From: Streptomyces sp. LX-29
GTDB lineage: Bacteria; Actinomycetota; Actinomycetes; Streptomycetales; Streptomycetaceae
Assembly: GCF_029541745.1 (NCBI RefSeq)
Contig: NZ_CP089746.1
Span: 5,465,559-5,529,558, forward strand
Length of the DNA stretch: 64,000 bases
Direction: 5' to 3'
Shown: positions 32,263 to 41,742 of the stretch, piece after piece
Layout: each line of letters opens with the position of its first letter
How positions within the stretch are numbered: the stretch's first letter is position 1
Made by a program: the position numbers and the translations under genes
Notes under the pieces: model-generated
The model's input: only the letters and a program-made list of their open reading frames with translations
Database searches by the model: none
Told to the model about the DNA's origin: nothing

Positions 32263-32583
32263 GTGTACGCGATCGTGCGCACCGGCGGCCGCCAGCAGAA
32301 GGTTTCTGTGGGCGACGTCATCGAGGTTGACCGCATTTCCACCAGCAAGGTCGGCGACACCGTCGAGCTCTCGACCCTGCTCGTCGTCGACGGCGACTCG
32401 GTCACCAGCGACCCGTGGGTCCTGGCCGGCGTGAAGGTCCAGGCCGAGGTTGTGGACCACCACAAGGGCGACAAGATCCGCATCCAGAAGTACAAGAACA
32501 AGACCGGTTACAAGAAGCGGATCGGCCACCGCCAGCTGCACACCGCGCTGAAGATCACCGGCATCGACGCTCCGGCGAAGTAA
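32263..32583 (+). CDS. rplU: 50S ribosomal protein L21
   Basis: A 106-aa ribosomal protein starting VYAIVRTGGRQQKVSVGDVI from GTG 32263 with GAGAGAG upstream; the earlier in-frame start at 32191 would add residues not found in L21. The C-terminal KYKNKTGYKKRIGHRQLHT is the RNA-binding L21 signature. It is 14 nt from rpmA and shares its transcript. Confidence 0.96.
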   Translation: MYAIVRTGGRQQKVSVGDVIEVDRISTSKVGDTVELSTLLVVDGDSVTSDPWVLAGVKVQAEVVDHHKGDKIRIQKYKNKTGYKKRIGHRQLHTALKITGIDAPAK

Positions 32584-32597
32584 GGGACTGAGGAGAC

Positions 32598-32855
32598 ATG
32601 GCACACAAGAAGGGCGCATCGTCCACTCGGAACGGTCGCGACTCCAACGCTCAGCGGCTCGGCGTGAAGCGCTTCGGCGGTCAGGTCGTCAACGCCGGTG
32701 AGATCCTGGTCCGTCAGCGTGGCACCCACTTCCACCCGGGCACGGGCGTCGGCCGTGGCGGTGACGACACGCTGTTCGCGCTGGCCGCCGGTGCGGTGCA
32801 GTTCGGCACCTTCCGCGGCCGCAAGGTCGTGAACATCGTTCCGGTCGCCGAGTAA
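32598..32855 (+). CDS. rpmA: 50S ribosomal protein L27
   Basis: An 85-aa protein, MAHKKGASSTRNGRDSNAQR and on, with the L27 signature GEILVRQRGTHFHPG. The N-terminus reaches the peptidyl transferase centre. GAGGAG is present before the ATG. A strong terminator follows. Confidence 0.97.
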   Translation: MAHKKGASSTRNGRDSNAQRLGVKRFGGQVVNAGEILVRQRGTHFHPGTGVGRGGDDTLFALAAGAVQFGTFRGRKVVNIVPVAE

Positions 32856-32887
32856 TCTCGGTTCCACCAGGAGCGACACAGCACCTT

Positions 32888-32939
32888 CCGAGGGCGGACC
32901 GCCCTTCCCCGCCACGCGGGGAAGACGGTCCGCCCTCGG
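32888..32939 (+). terminator. Terminator after rplU-rpmA
   Basis: Two nested perfect helices: CCGAGGGCGGACCG with CGGTCCGCCCTCGG, and inside CTTCCCCGC with GCGGGGAAG. It separates the ribosomal operon from obg, though read-through is possible. Confidence 0.85.
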
Positions 32940-33005
32940 CGTGTTACCCCAGAAGTACATCCCGCAGATTTCCCGTATGCACAGCCACAGCAGGAGGCAA
33001 CCGTC

Positions 33006-34442
33006 ATGACCACCTTCGTGGACCGCGTCGAGCTGCACGTCGCCGCGGGTAACGGAGGCCACGGCTGCGCCTCCGTGCACCGCGAGAAGTTCAAGCCGCT
33101 CGGCGGCCCCGACGGGGGCAACGGCGGCCGTGGCGGCGATGTGATCCTGGTCGTCGACCAGTCCGTCACCACGCTCCTCGACTACCACCACAGCCCGCAC
33201 CGCAAGGCCACCAACGGCAAGCCCGGCGAGGGCGGCAACCGCTCCGGCAAGGACGGCACGGACCTGATCCTGCCCGTCCCGGACGGCACCGTCGTCCAGG
33301 ACAGCCGGGGGAACGTGCTGGCCGACCTGGTCGGCCACGGCACCCGCTTCATCGCCGCCCAGGGCGGCCGCGGGGGCCTCGGGAACGCCGCGCTCGCCTC
33401 GGCCCGCCGCAAGGCCCCGGGCTTCGCGCTGCTGGGCGAGCCCGGCGACACCGGCGACATCGTCCTGGAGCTGAAGACCGTCGCGGACGTCGCGCTGGTG
33501 GGCTACCCGAGCGCGGGCAAGTCCTCGCTGATCTCGGTGCTCTCCGCCGCCAAGCCGAAGATCGCCGACTACCCGTTCACCACCCTGGTGCCCAACCTCG
33601 GCGTGGTGACCGCCGGTTCGACGGTCTACACCATCGCCGACGTGCCGGGTCTGATCCCCGGCGCCAGCCAGGGCAAGGGCCTGGGCCTGGAGTTCCTGCG
33701 CCACGTCGAGCGCTGCTCGGTGCTGGTGCACGTGCTGGACACCGCCACGCTGGAGTCCGAGCGCGACCCGCTGACCGACCTGGACGTCATCGAGTCCGAG
33801 CTGGCGGAGTACGGCGGCCTGGGCGACCGGCCGCGGATCGTCGTGCTCAACAAGGTCGACATCCCCGACGGCCAGGACCTCGCCGACATCATCCGCCCCG
33901 AGCTGGAGTCCCGCGGCTACCAGATCTTCGAGGTCTCCGCGGTCTCGCGCAGCGGCCTCAAGGATCTCTCCTTCGCGCTTGCGAAGATCGTTGCCGAGGC
34001 GCGGGCGGCGAAGCCGAAGGAGGAGGCGACCCGGATCGTCATCCGGCCGAAGGCCGTGGACGACGCGGGCTTCACCGTCACCGTCGAGGCGGACGGCCTC
34101 TTCCGCGTCCGCGGCGAGAAGCCGGAGCGCTGGGTCCGCCAGACCGACTTCAACAACGACGAGGCCGTGGGCTATCTGGCCGACCGCCTCAACCGCCTCG
34201 GCGTCGAGGAGGAGCTGGTGAAGGCCGGTGCCCGCGCGGGCGACGGCGTGGCCATCGGCCCCGAGGAGAACGCCGTGGTCTTCGACTGGGAGCCCACCAT
34301 CTCCGCCGGCGCCGAGATGCTCGGCCGCCGTGGCGAGGACCACCGCTTCGAGGCCCCGCGCCCGGCCGCCCAGCGCCGCCGCGAGCGCGACGCGGAGCGG
34401 GACGACGCGGAGCGGGAGTACGACGAGTTCGACCCGTTCTAA
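33006..34442 (+). CDS. obg: Obg/CgtA GTPase
   Basis: Essential ribosome-associated GTPase that in Streptomyces also affects the onset of sporulation. The 478-aa protein has the Gly-rich Obg domain (1-158), a G domain with GYPSAGKSS (P-loop near residue 166), DVPGLI, NKVD and SAVSRSG motifs, and a C-terminal OCT domain (about 340-420) with an Arg/Glu-rich tail. The order rplU-rpmA-obg-proB is typical. Confidence 0.97.
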   Translation: MTTFVDRVELHVAAGNGGHGCASVHREKFKPLGGPDGGNGGRGGDVILVVDQSVTTLLDYHHSPHRKATNGKPGEGGNRSGKDGTDLILPVPDGTVVQDSRGNVLADLVGHGTRFIAAQGGRGGLGNAALASARRKAPGFALLGEPGDTGDIVLELKTVADVALVGYPSAGKSSLISVLSAAKPKIADYPFTTLVPNLGVVTAGSTVYTIADVPGLIPGASQGKGLGLEFLRHVERCSVLVHVLDTATLESERDPLTDLDVIESELAEYGGLGDRPRIVVLNKVDIPDGQDLADIIRPELESRGYQIFEVSAVSRSGLKDLSFALAKIVAEARAAKPKEEATRIVIRPKAVDDAGFTVTVEADGLFRVRGEKPERWVRQTDFNNDEAVGYLADRLNRLGVEEELVKAGARAGDGVAIGPEENAVVFDWEPTISAGAEMLGRRGEDHRFEAPRPAAQRRRERDAERDDAEREYDEFDPF

Positions 34443-34540
34443 CCGGCGACCTCGGCGGTTCCGGGCAGGCCCTACGGGCGTCCCGGAGCGGTCCGGGCAC
34501 CCGCGACCGGGGTGGGCCCCGGCACGCCCCTGAAGAGCCC

Positions 34541-34573
34541 GCAGGGCCCCGTACGAGACGTACGGGGCCCTGC
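34541..34573. terminator. Terminator after obg
   Basis: Perfect 14-base arms GCAGGGCCCCGTAC and GTACGGGGCCCTGC around GAGAC. Confidence 0.8.
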
Positions 34574-34719
34574 GGGCTTCTGTGTGCCCCGGACCGCCGA
34601 CCGTGGCCCTGTGGGTCAGAAAAGGGCGGCGCAGCCCCGGGCGCGTACGGCGCGTACCCGAACCAGCCGATCTGCCCCTCGCCCCCTCCCCGCCGCCCCG
34701 GAGGCGACGGTGCGTACGG

Positions 34720-34756
34720 CGAAGCCCCTCGGAGGACGTCCTCCGAGGGGCTTCGG
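34720..34756. terminator. Terminator for the convergent minus-strand gene
   Basis: Perfect 17-base arms beginning CGAAGCCCCTCGGAGGA around CG, ending 29 nt from the minus-strand gene at 34785. The obg gap (34443-34784) thus holds two terminators, one for each convergent gene. Confidence 0.8.
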
Positions 34757-34784
34757 GTACTGCCGGTGCGGGTGCCGGGCGGGA

Positions 34785-36881
34785 TCAGACCCCCGCGGTC
34801 TCCTCCGAGGCGTCGGAGATGTCGGCGCCGGCCTCCATCTCCATCTCCTCGGCCGCGTCATTGGCCTCGCGCTGCCCGGGGAACTCGGCCGCGAGCCGGG
34901 CCTCCATGCGGACCGCGCGCTCCTCGGCCTCGGCGCGCAGGTCGAGGGCCGCCTGGTTGAAGCGGGCCAGCGACGGCGGGTCGGACGGGCCGAGCAGGTG
35001 CTCCTTGAGCTCGGCGCGCTCGGCGGCGAGGGTGTCGTGCTCCGGGTTGCGGACCGCGTCCAGCAGCGCCGGGACCTCCGTGGCCTCCGGGGTGAGGATC
35101 ATGGCGGCGCGCACGGTCGGGAAGCCCGCCCTGAACTCCTCCTCCGACATGCCGCTGGTGTTCGCCACCGCGTACGGCTTCTCGCTGCTCAGGTAGTCCG
35201 AGACCACACTGGAGACGTCGCTGATCAGCACGTCGGCCTGGTTGAAGCAGTTGAAGATCGCCGGGCGCGGGCCGGTGACGATCTGGTGCTCCCACGCGGG
35301 CAGCGAGGCCCAGAAGGCGTTCTCCCAGGTGGCCATGGCCTCCTCGACGCGGGCCGCGCGGTGCGGGTCCGGGGCGCCCTGGACCCGCATCCGCTCCATC
35401 TCGTCCACGCTGGGGCGGAAGGTGGAGGTGGTGAGGGCCTTGAGCTCCTCCGCGCGGCGGGTGAGCTCGGCCTCGGCCTCCGGGCCCGGACGGGCGCCGG
35501 AACGCTGGGTGTTCGCCTCGGCGATCATCGCCTTGATGCGCTGGTTGGCGGCGCCGGCCTCCGGCACCACCGAGCCCGTCATCGGGTGCGGCTTGTAGAT
35601 CAGGCGCACGGCCGGGTCGGCCAGCAGGGCGCGGACGATGTTCTCGCCCGCCAGCATCACCGAGGTGTTGCCCGGGTTGTCGTCCCAGCCCTCCCAGGTG
35701 GGGGCGTAGAGGACGTTCAGGAACTCACCGGTCGGCTTGCCGGCGTACGGCTGGATCGGGGCCAGCTGCGGGCGGCCCACCTCGACCACGTCGAGGTCGT
35801 CGACGCCGATGTCGGCGAGCTGGTAGCGCTCGCGGGCGGCCGGGCCGGCCACCCAGACCTCGTCGTACGCCTTGGCGTACGGGTTGCAGCTGGAGAGCTT
35901 GTCGCTCTCGCCGTGGTTGATGAAGGCGTGCTTGATCGACGGGATGCGCAGCACCTGCGAGGTCTTGCCGGAGTTGGCCGGGTGCAGCAGCACCTTGAGG
36001 GTGGAGTGCTCCAGCCGCATGAGGTTGGCGACCTTGGGGAGGCACACGATCGGGATGTCCGTCGCGTCGATCTTCTGGACCATGAAGCGCTCGCGGAGCA
36101 CGATGATCGGCTTGCCGTCGAGGGCGGCCAGGGTGGAGAGCCACATGTTGGCCTGGTACGCCGACGAGGTGCCGCCGGAGAAGTACATGCCCACGGTCGG
36201 CTGGTACTCGGCCAGCCACGTGTCCAGCCACTCCAGGGCGGCCTGCTCGCTCACCGCGCGCTTGCGCGGCAGCAGCCAGCTCGCCAGGTGGATCGTGCCG
36301 GCGATGCCGATCAGCAGGCCGACGGCGAGACCGACGGCGCCCAGCAGGGCGTTCTCGGTGGCCGCGGTGACCACCAGGCCGGCGGTGACCGGGACCGCCA
36401 GACGCAGCAGGCGGCGCGCGTGCTGGCGGGCGAAGAGCCGCGGCGGCGCGTCCGTCAGCCGCAGCCCGGACGTGTCGATGTTGCGGGTGACGAACGGCAG
36501 CTGGCGGGTGCGGCGGACCATCACCGCGGCCGCCTGGCAGGCGAAGTGGACCACGTAGAAGAGCAGCACACCGACGGCGAGCGGAGCGTGCTCACTCGTC
36601 GGGTCGATGCCGTCCACGCGCGCCAGCCCGACCAGCAGGAACATGTCGCGGATCAGCTGCCGCACCACGACGTCGAAGCGGATCTTCCCCAGCAGGGAGA
36701 GCAGGCCAGGCTGCTTGTGCTGGAGATACAGGTCGAGCGCGAGGCCACCCGCCGAGGCGACGACGAGGAGCGGCACGTTCGGCAGCAGGGCGCCGGCGAG
36801 CTGAGTGGCGAAGAACACCACCATCGCGAGCAGCGCCGCCAGCTGTACGGCTCGGCGGGAGGAGGATCCGGCAGAGGGCAC
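34785..36881 (-). CDS. Membrane-anchored glycerophosphotransferase-like protein
   Basis: A 698-aa protein from GTG 36881, with AGGAG 8 nt upstream. The N-terminal 210 residues contain about five membrane helices. The rest resembles CDP-glycerol glycerophosphotransferases: FINHGESDKLSS near 355, a NVLYAPTWEGWDDN block, VRLIYKPHPMTGS and the DVLISDVSSVVSDYL motif near residue 555. A role in making a teichoic-acid-like or other polyol-phosphate wall polymer is inferred. It is a single gene, convergent with obg and divergent from proB. Confidence 0.82.
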   Translation of the reverse strand: MPSAGSSSRRAVQLAALLAMVVFFATQLAGALLPNVPLLVVASAGGLALDLYLQHKQPGLLSLLGKIRFDVVVRQLIRDMFLLVGLARVDGIDPTSEHAPLAVGVLLFYVVHFACQAAAVMVRRTRQLPFVTRNIDTSGLRLTDAPPRLFARQHARRLLRLAVPVTAGLVVTAATENALLGAVGLAVGLLIGIAGTIHLASWLLPRKRAVSEQAALEWLDTWLAEYQPTVGMYFSGGTSSAYQANMWLSTLAALDGKPIIVLRERFMVQKIDATDIPIVCLPKVANLMRLEHSTLKVLLHPANSGKTSQVLRIPSIKHAFINHGESDKLSSCNPYAKAYDEVWVAGPAARERYQLADIGVDDLDVVEVGRPQLAPIQPYAGKPTGEFLNVLYAPTWEGWDDNPGNTSVMLAGENIVRALLADPAVRLIYKPHPMTGSVVPEAGAANQRIKAMIAEANTQRSGARPGPEAEAELTRRAEELKALTTSTFRPSVDEMERMRVQGAPDPHRAARVEEAMATWENAFWASLPAWEHQIVTGPRPAIFNCFNQADVLISDVSSVVSDYLSSEKPYAVANTSGMSEEEFRAGFPTVRAAMILTPEATEVPALLDAVRNPEHDTLAAERAELKEHLLGPSDPPSLARFNQAALDLRAEAEERAVRMEARLAAEFPGQREANDAAEEMEMEAGADISDASEETAGV

Positions 36882-37214
36882 GGGGTGGGCTCCTGGCAGG
36901 AGTGACGGGGACTGAGGTTCGTGCAAAAGCGGGGGTTGGCCGCCTGTTCCACCCGTAGACGTCGGAAGGACGTGCGAGGTTGCGGAAGGGGCCGACCACC
37001 GACCGTATGACGCCGCCAGCCCCGGTGACAATCTACGGTGACGTGATTCATCTCCAACCGGGACCAATCGCACCGTCCACCCGCTGAAACCGGGCGGCGG
37101 CCCCCGGCTCCACTGACGTAGATTGCGGACGACGGAAACGGCGGTTCCGGCTCCCGCGCGGTGGCGCGGAGGCAGCGGGACTGCGGATGGACAACGGGAA
37201 GGCAAGGGGACGGC

Positions 37215-38402
37215 GTGGCAGGGCAGGACGGGTCGGCGGCGGCACGGGCGGAGCGCACCAAGGTCGTCGAGGCCCGCAGGATCGTGGTCAAGATCGGCTC
37301 TTCGTCGCTCACCACCGCGGCGGGCGGGCTGGACGCCGACCGTGTCGACGCCCTCGTCGACGTCGTCGCCAAGGTCCTGGGCGCCGCCGGCAAGGGGGAC
37401 GGGGGCGAGGGCGGCGCGGCCGAGAAGGAGATCGTGCTGGTCTCCTCCGGCGCCATCGCCGCCGGTCTGGCGCCGTTGGGCCTGGACCGGCGCCCCCGTG
37501 ACCTCGCCCGCCAGCAGGCCGCCGCCAGCGTCGGCCAGGGCCTCCTGGTGGCCCGCTACACCGCCTCCTTCGCCCGCTACGGCCGGCGTGTCGGACAGGT
37601 GCTGCTCACCACCGACGACACCAGCCGCCGCGCCCACTACCGCAACGCCACCCGCACCCTGGACCAGCTGCTGGCCATGGGCGCCGTCCCCATCGTCAAC
37701 GAGAACGACACGGTCGCCACGGACGAGATCCGCTTCGGCGACAACGACCGGCTCGCCGCCCTGGTGGCCCATCTGGTCAAGGCCGACCTGCTGGTGCTGC
37801 TCTCCGACGTCGACGGTCTGTACGACGGCGATCCGTCGCTGCCCGGCACCAGCCGTATCGCCGAGGTGCGGGGGCCACGGGATCTCGACGGTGTCTCGAT
37901 CGGCAGCGCGGGTCGGGCCGGCGTCGGCACCGGCGGCATGGTCACCAAGGTCGAGGCGGCCCGGATCGCCGCGGCGGCCGGCATCCCGGTGGTGCTGACC
38001 GCCGCCAGCCAGGCCGCCGACGCGCTGCTGGGCCGCGCCACCGGCACCTACTTCCACCCCACCGGCCGGCGCTCCCGGGACCGCCTGCTGTGGCTGGCGC
38101 ACGCCTCCACCCCGCGCGGGGCGCTCACCCTCGACGACGGCGCGGTGCGGGCCGTCGTGGAGCGACGCACCTCGCTGCTGCCGGCAGGTGTGGCGGCCGT
38201 CGAGGGCGACTTCACCGCAGGGGACCCGGTCGAGCTGCGGGACGCCCAGGGCCGGCCGATCGCCCGCGGCCTGGTCAACTTCGACGCCAAGGAGATCCCC
38301 CGGCTGCTGGGGCGCTCCACCCGCGACCTCGCGCGGGAGCTCGGCTCCGCCTATGAGCGGGAGATCGTGCACCGCGACGACCTGGTCGTGCTGCATCCCT
38401 GA
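37215..38402 (+). CDS. proB: Glutamate 5-kinase
   Basis: First step of proline synthesis: ATP-dependent phosphorylation of glutamate. The 395-aa protein has the amino acid kinase domain (RRIVVKIGSSSLT near residue 22; VNENDTVATDEIRFGDND; GTGGMVTKVEAARIA) and a C-terminal PUA domain (about 300-390). GTG 37215 follows AAGGGGAC; a longer frame from 37161 lacks a signal. proA lies 0.9 kb downstream with one small gene between. Confidence 0.95.
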   Translation: MAGQDGSAAARAERTKVVEARRIVVKIGSSSLTTAAGGLDADRVDALVDVVAKVLGAAGKGDGGEGGAAEKEIVLVSSGAIAAGLAPLGLDRRPRDLARQQAAASVGQGLLVARYTASFARYGRRVGQVLLTTDDTSRRAHYRNATRTLDQLLAMGAVPIVNENDTVATDEIRFGDNDRLAALVAHLVKADLLVLLSDVDGLYDGDPSLPGTSRIAEVRGPRDLDGVSIGSAGRAGVGTGGMVTKVEAARIAAAAGIPVVLTAASQAADALLGRATGTYFHPTGRRSRDRLLWLAHASTPRGALTLDDGAVRAVVERRTSLLPAGVAAVEGDFTAGDPVELRDAQGRPIARGLVNFDAKEIPRLLGRSTRDLARELGSAYEREIVHRDDLVVLHP

Positions 38403-38609
38403 CGGGCGTCACATCTCCGCCGCGATGGGCGCCTCCCGGGACTGTGGTGGGCGCCACCGGGGCCACGGGTTCCACCCACCCGGGCACCGGAGCGGTGAAT
38501 CCCCGGAGACCTTCTGTAAAACCGCCCCGCGCTCGCCCCGGGACTGGTCAACTTTGTTTACGGGGCCGTAAGCGCAGCGCGGCTCCATGCCGGGAGAGAG
38601 CACCACAGC

Positions 38610-38631
38610 CTCCGTCCGCGCGCGGACGGAG
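38610..38631. repeat. 22-bp perfect palindrome
   Basis: Perfect palindrome centred at CGCG|CGCG, 23 nt before the start codon of the 38655 gene and just upstream of its ribosome binding site. It could be an operator or a stem sequestering translation. Confidence 0.6.
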
Positions 38632-38654
38632 CGGCGATCGACAGGAGGCCGTCG

Positions 38655-39128
38655 GTGAGACGAGGGCGCCCGGGGGCGCTGCCCCGAGGGACGGCGGAGC
38701 GCACCCTGACCAGTGTCGGGAGCGGTGACGAGATCGGCGGGACGCGAAACCGTACGGCGTCGGTGCCGAGCGGGGACGGGCACGAGGGCTCCCGGCTGTG
38801 GCATGTCACGCTCAGTCTGTCGGGCGCCGCGGCGCCCCTGGCGGAGGTCCGGCGGGCCCTGGAGCGGCTCGCCCACGACCACCCGTTCCTGCTCACCAGC
38901 CGCTATGCGAGCGACCACGCGGAGATTCGCTACTGGGAAGAGGCTCGGGACCTGCACGACGCGGCGGCGGTGGCGCTGCGTCTGTGGGGCGAGCACCGCT
39001 CCACCGCCCAGCTGCCGCCGTGGGAGATCGTCGGCCTCGAGGTGATCGGCCGCGAGACGTATCACCAGCGGATAGCGGAGGGGCACGGCCCGCTGGCCGC
39101 GTCCCCGGTCGGCGTGCACCCCTTCTGA
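38655..39128 (+). CDS. Conserved Streptomyces hypothetical protein
   Basis: A 157-aa protein with AGGAGG 7 nt before GTG 38655. The first 45 residues are polar and disordered. The conserved part begins LWHVTLSLSGAAAPLAEVRRAL and has alternating strands and helices (RYASDHAEIRYWEEARDLHDAAAVAL is split near residue 85). No catalytic motif recognised. Its fixed position between proB and proA suggests a core gene. Confidence 0.8.
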   Translation: MRRGRPGALPRGTAERTLTSVGSGDEIGGTRNRTASVPSGDGHEGSRLWHVTLSLSGAAAPLAEVRRALERLAHDHPFLLTSRYASDHAEIRYWEEARDLHDAAAVALRLWGEHRSTAQLPPWEIVGLEVIGRETYHQRIAEGHGPLAASPVGVHPF

Positions 39129-39322
39129 GGCCGGCCCGTGCCCGTGCGGCCCAGGTCACGTCCTGGGGCGGGGGCCGCTCCGGGAGTCGTCTCCGGTGAA
39201 GCCATGTCCCTCGGGACGTGCCTCATGGCGCGTCTCATGCGGCGTGTCTCATTATGGAGAACATCGTCTCGAAAGGCGGGATAGCGGGCGGTGTCGTCCC
39301 GCCGCCTCAGTAGGCTGCGGGC

Positions 39323-40621
39323 ATGACCAGCGCATCCACCTCGCCGCTCGCCAACCCCTGGCCGAAGTCTCCGGTCCTCCAGGCCGCCTACCGGGCCCAG
39401 AGCGCGGCCGCCGATCTCGCCCCGATGCCGCGCGCCGCCAAGGACGACGCCCTGCTGGCGATGGCCGACGCGCTGGAGGTCCGCACCAAGGAGATCGTCG
39501 AGGCCAACGCGGTCGACGTGGCGCGCGCCCGCGAGGCCGGCACCAGCGAGTCGATCGTCGACCGGCTGACCCTCACCCCCGAGCGGGTGCGGGCCATCGC
39601 CTCCGACGTGCGCGACGTGGTGGCGCTGCCGGACCCGGTCGGCGAGGTGGTGCGCGGCTCGACCCTGCCCAACGGGATCGACCTGCGCCAGGTCCGGGTC
39701 CCGCTCGGCGTCGTCGGCATCATCTACGAGGCCCGGCCGAACGTGACGGTCGACGCCGCCGCCCTCTGCCTCAAGTCGGGCAACGCGGTGCTGCTGCGCG
39801 GCTCTTCCTCCGCGTACCAGTCCAACAGCGCGCTGGTGACCGTGTTGCGCGACGCCGTCGGCGGGGCCGGACTGCCCGCCGACGCGGTGCAGTTGGTGCC
39901 CGGCGAGAGCCGCGAGTCGGTGCGCGAGCTGATGCGCGCCCGCGGCCTGGTGGACGTGCTGATCCCGCGCGGCGGCGCCTCGCTCATCCGCACCGTCGTC
40001 GAGGAGTCCACCGTCCCGGTGATCGAGACCGGCACCGGCAACTGCCATGTGTACGTGGACGCGCAGGCCGACCTCGACACCGCGGTGCGGATCCTGGTCA
40101 ACTCCAAGGCCCAGCGGCCGAGCGTGTGCAACGCCGCCGAGACGCTGCTGGTGCACCAGGACATCGCCGCCGAGTTCATGCCCCGGGCGCTTGCGGCGCT
40201 GGCCGAGGCGGGGGTGACGGTGCACGCCGACGAGCGGGTGCTGGCCCTGTCCGAGGGCTCCCAGGCGACGGTCGTGCCGGCGGTCGTCGAGGACTGGGAG
40301 ACCGAGTACCTCTCGTACGACATCGCGGCGGCCGTCGTGGACTCGCTGGACGCGGCCGTGCGACACATCCGGCTGTGGTCCTCCGGGCACACCGAGGCGA
40401 TCGTCACCACGTCACAGGAGGCGGCTCGCCGGTTCACCCGTCTGGTGGACTCCACGACGGTCGCGGTCAACGCCTCCACCCGCTTCACCGACGGCGGCCA
40501 GTTCGGCTTCGGCGCCGAGATCGGCATCTCCACGCAGAAGCTGCACGCGCGGGGCCCGATGGGCCTGCCGGAGCTGACCTCGACCAAGTACATCGTCACC
40601 GGCGACGGCCACACCCGTTGA
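39323..40621 (+). CDS. proA: Gamma-glutamyl phosphate reductase
   Basis: Second step of proline synthesis, NADPH-dependent reduction of glutamyl phosphate. The 432-aa aldehyde-dehydrogenase-fold protein has the catalytic Cys in RPSVCNAAETLL (near residue 269), the cofactor segment GVVGIIYEARPNVT and the C-terminal GADRFTDGGQFGFGAE-like block (here STRFTDGGQFGFGAEIG). A TAGGCT -10 box ends 6 nt before the ATG, suggesting a leaderless mRNA. Confidence 0.96.
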   Translation: MTSASTSPLANPWPKSPVLQAAYRAQSAAADLAPMPRAAKDDALLAMADALEVRTKEIVEANAVDVARAREAGTSESIVDRLTLTPERVRAIASDVRDVVALPDPVGEVVRGSTLPNGIDLRQVRVPLGVVGIIYEARPNVTVDAAALCLKSGNAVLLRGSSSAYQSNSALVTVLRDAVGGAGLPADAVQLVPGESRESVRELMRARGLVDVLIPRGGASLIRTVVEESTVPVIETGTGNCHVYVDAQADLDTAVRILVNSKAQRPSVCNAAETLLVHQDIAAEFMPRALAALAEAGVTVHADERVLALSEGSQATVVPAVVEDWETEYLSYDIAAAVVDSLDAAVRHIRLWSSGHTEAIVTTSQEAARRFTRLVDSTTVAVNASTRFTDGGQFGFGAEIGISTQKLHARGPMGLPELTSTKYIVTGDGHTR

Positions 40622-40769
40622 GCCTCGCGGGGAGCCGCCGGGGCGGTCGGCCGCCCCGGCGGTCGCGCCCGTCCCGGACCGGCGCCCTCCGCTGCCCCGG
40701 GCCCCCCCGGTCAGGGCTGAATTCTTTTCCGCCCTGCCCAAATTGACCGCTCCGGTCTACCCTGATGGG

Positions 40770-41402
40770 GTGCCGGACGACGTGGGGGGCAGGCCGTTCC
40801 CGGACGGCGATGAGCCCGACGAGCGCAGCCACGGGGACGCGGAGGACGCCTTCGCCACCGTGATCTTCGACGAGGACTTCGTGCGGTCCGCGGAGATCCA
40901 CGAGCCCACCGCGGTCGAGCGGATGCTGGCCGCCGCGCAGGCCCGCGCCGAGGCCGAGGCTTCGCGCCGGCGCAGCCGCGGCGGCCCCTCCGACGACGAT
41001 CTCTACGACGAGGGGTACGGCCCCGACGGCGACTTCGGCTACGACCCCGACGACGAGCGCGGCGTCGACGACCGGTTCGGCCCCGGTCGGGGCGCGGACG
41101 GCGACGAGGACGACGCCTTCGGTCCCTACGGGCGCTACGGCAGCGCCGGGCGCCCCTACCACGGCCATGCGCGCTGGCACCGCCCCGTCGCCTGGCTGCT
41201 CGCCGTGCTCATGGGCATCGGCGTGGTGGCCCTCGCCTTCGCCGCGGTCTACCGCGGTGCCTCCAGCGGCCGCCAGGACCCCGTCGCGCCGCCCACGAGC
41301 ACCGGCGTCGACAGCCCCTCCGGGGACCGCTCGGGCGCGCTGCCGTCCGTCTCCGCCTCCACCGGAGCGCCTCCGGCGTCCGCGGTGCAGCGCTCTCCCT
41401 GA
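40770..41402 (+). CDS. FDEDFVR-motif membrane protein, paralogue 1
   Basis: A 210-aa protein from GTG 40770; the TACCCT box 6 nt upstream suggests leaderless transcription and supports this start over 40743. Order: acidic N-terminus with ATVIFDEDFVRSAEIHEPTA (near residue 35), an Asp/Gly/Arg-rich linker, one membrane helix (WLLAVLMGIGVVALAFAAVY, about 145-164) and a Ser/Pro extracellular tail. The short conserved motif recurs in the next gene. Function unknown. Confidence 0.8.
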   Translation: MPDDVGGRPFPDGDEPDERSHGDAEDAFATVIFDEDFVRSAEIHEPTAVERMLAAAQARAEAEASRRRSRGGPSDDDLYDEGYGPDGDFGYDPDDERGVDDRFGPGRGADGDEDDAFGPYGRYGSAGRPYHGHARWHRPVAWLLAVLMGIGVVALAFAAVYRGASSGRQDPVAPPTSTGVDSPSGDRSGALPSVSASTGAPPASAVQRSP

Positions 41403-41742
41403 CGCCCTCTCCCCGCCCGTCCCGGGGATCGCGCCGCGCGATGTTCCGCGACGGGCGCGGGCCGCGCCGTGCGGCCTCCCTCGACCGGGCCGGTGCCCAC
41501 GCTCCGGCCGTGTCGCCGACGAGCCGCTGACCGGGTCCCGTGGCCCCCTCCCCGGCCGGACCCCGCTCCCGCCCCCGCGGCCTTCCCGCCCGGGCGACGG
41601 TCCCACCGCGCGATGTCCTCCGACCCCGCTCCGACCGTGTCGCCCGGCGTTTCCGGGGCCGTTCCGGCCGCGTGGTCCGGCCCGTCCGAGATGGTCGCCC
41701 GCACCGCGTTTACCGTCGGCCTTCGCGACCTACTCTTGTGTT

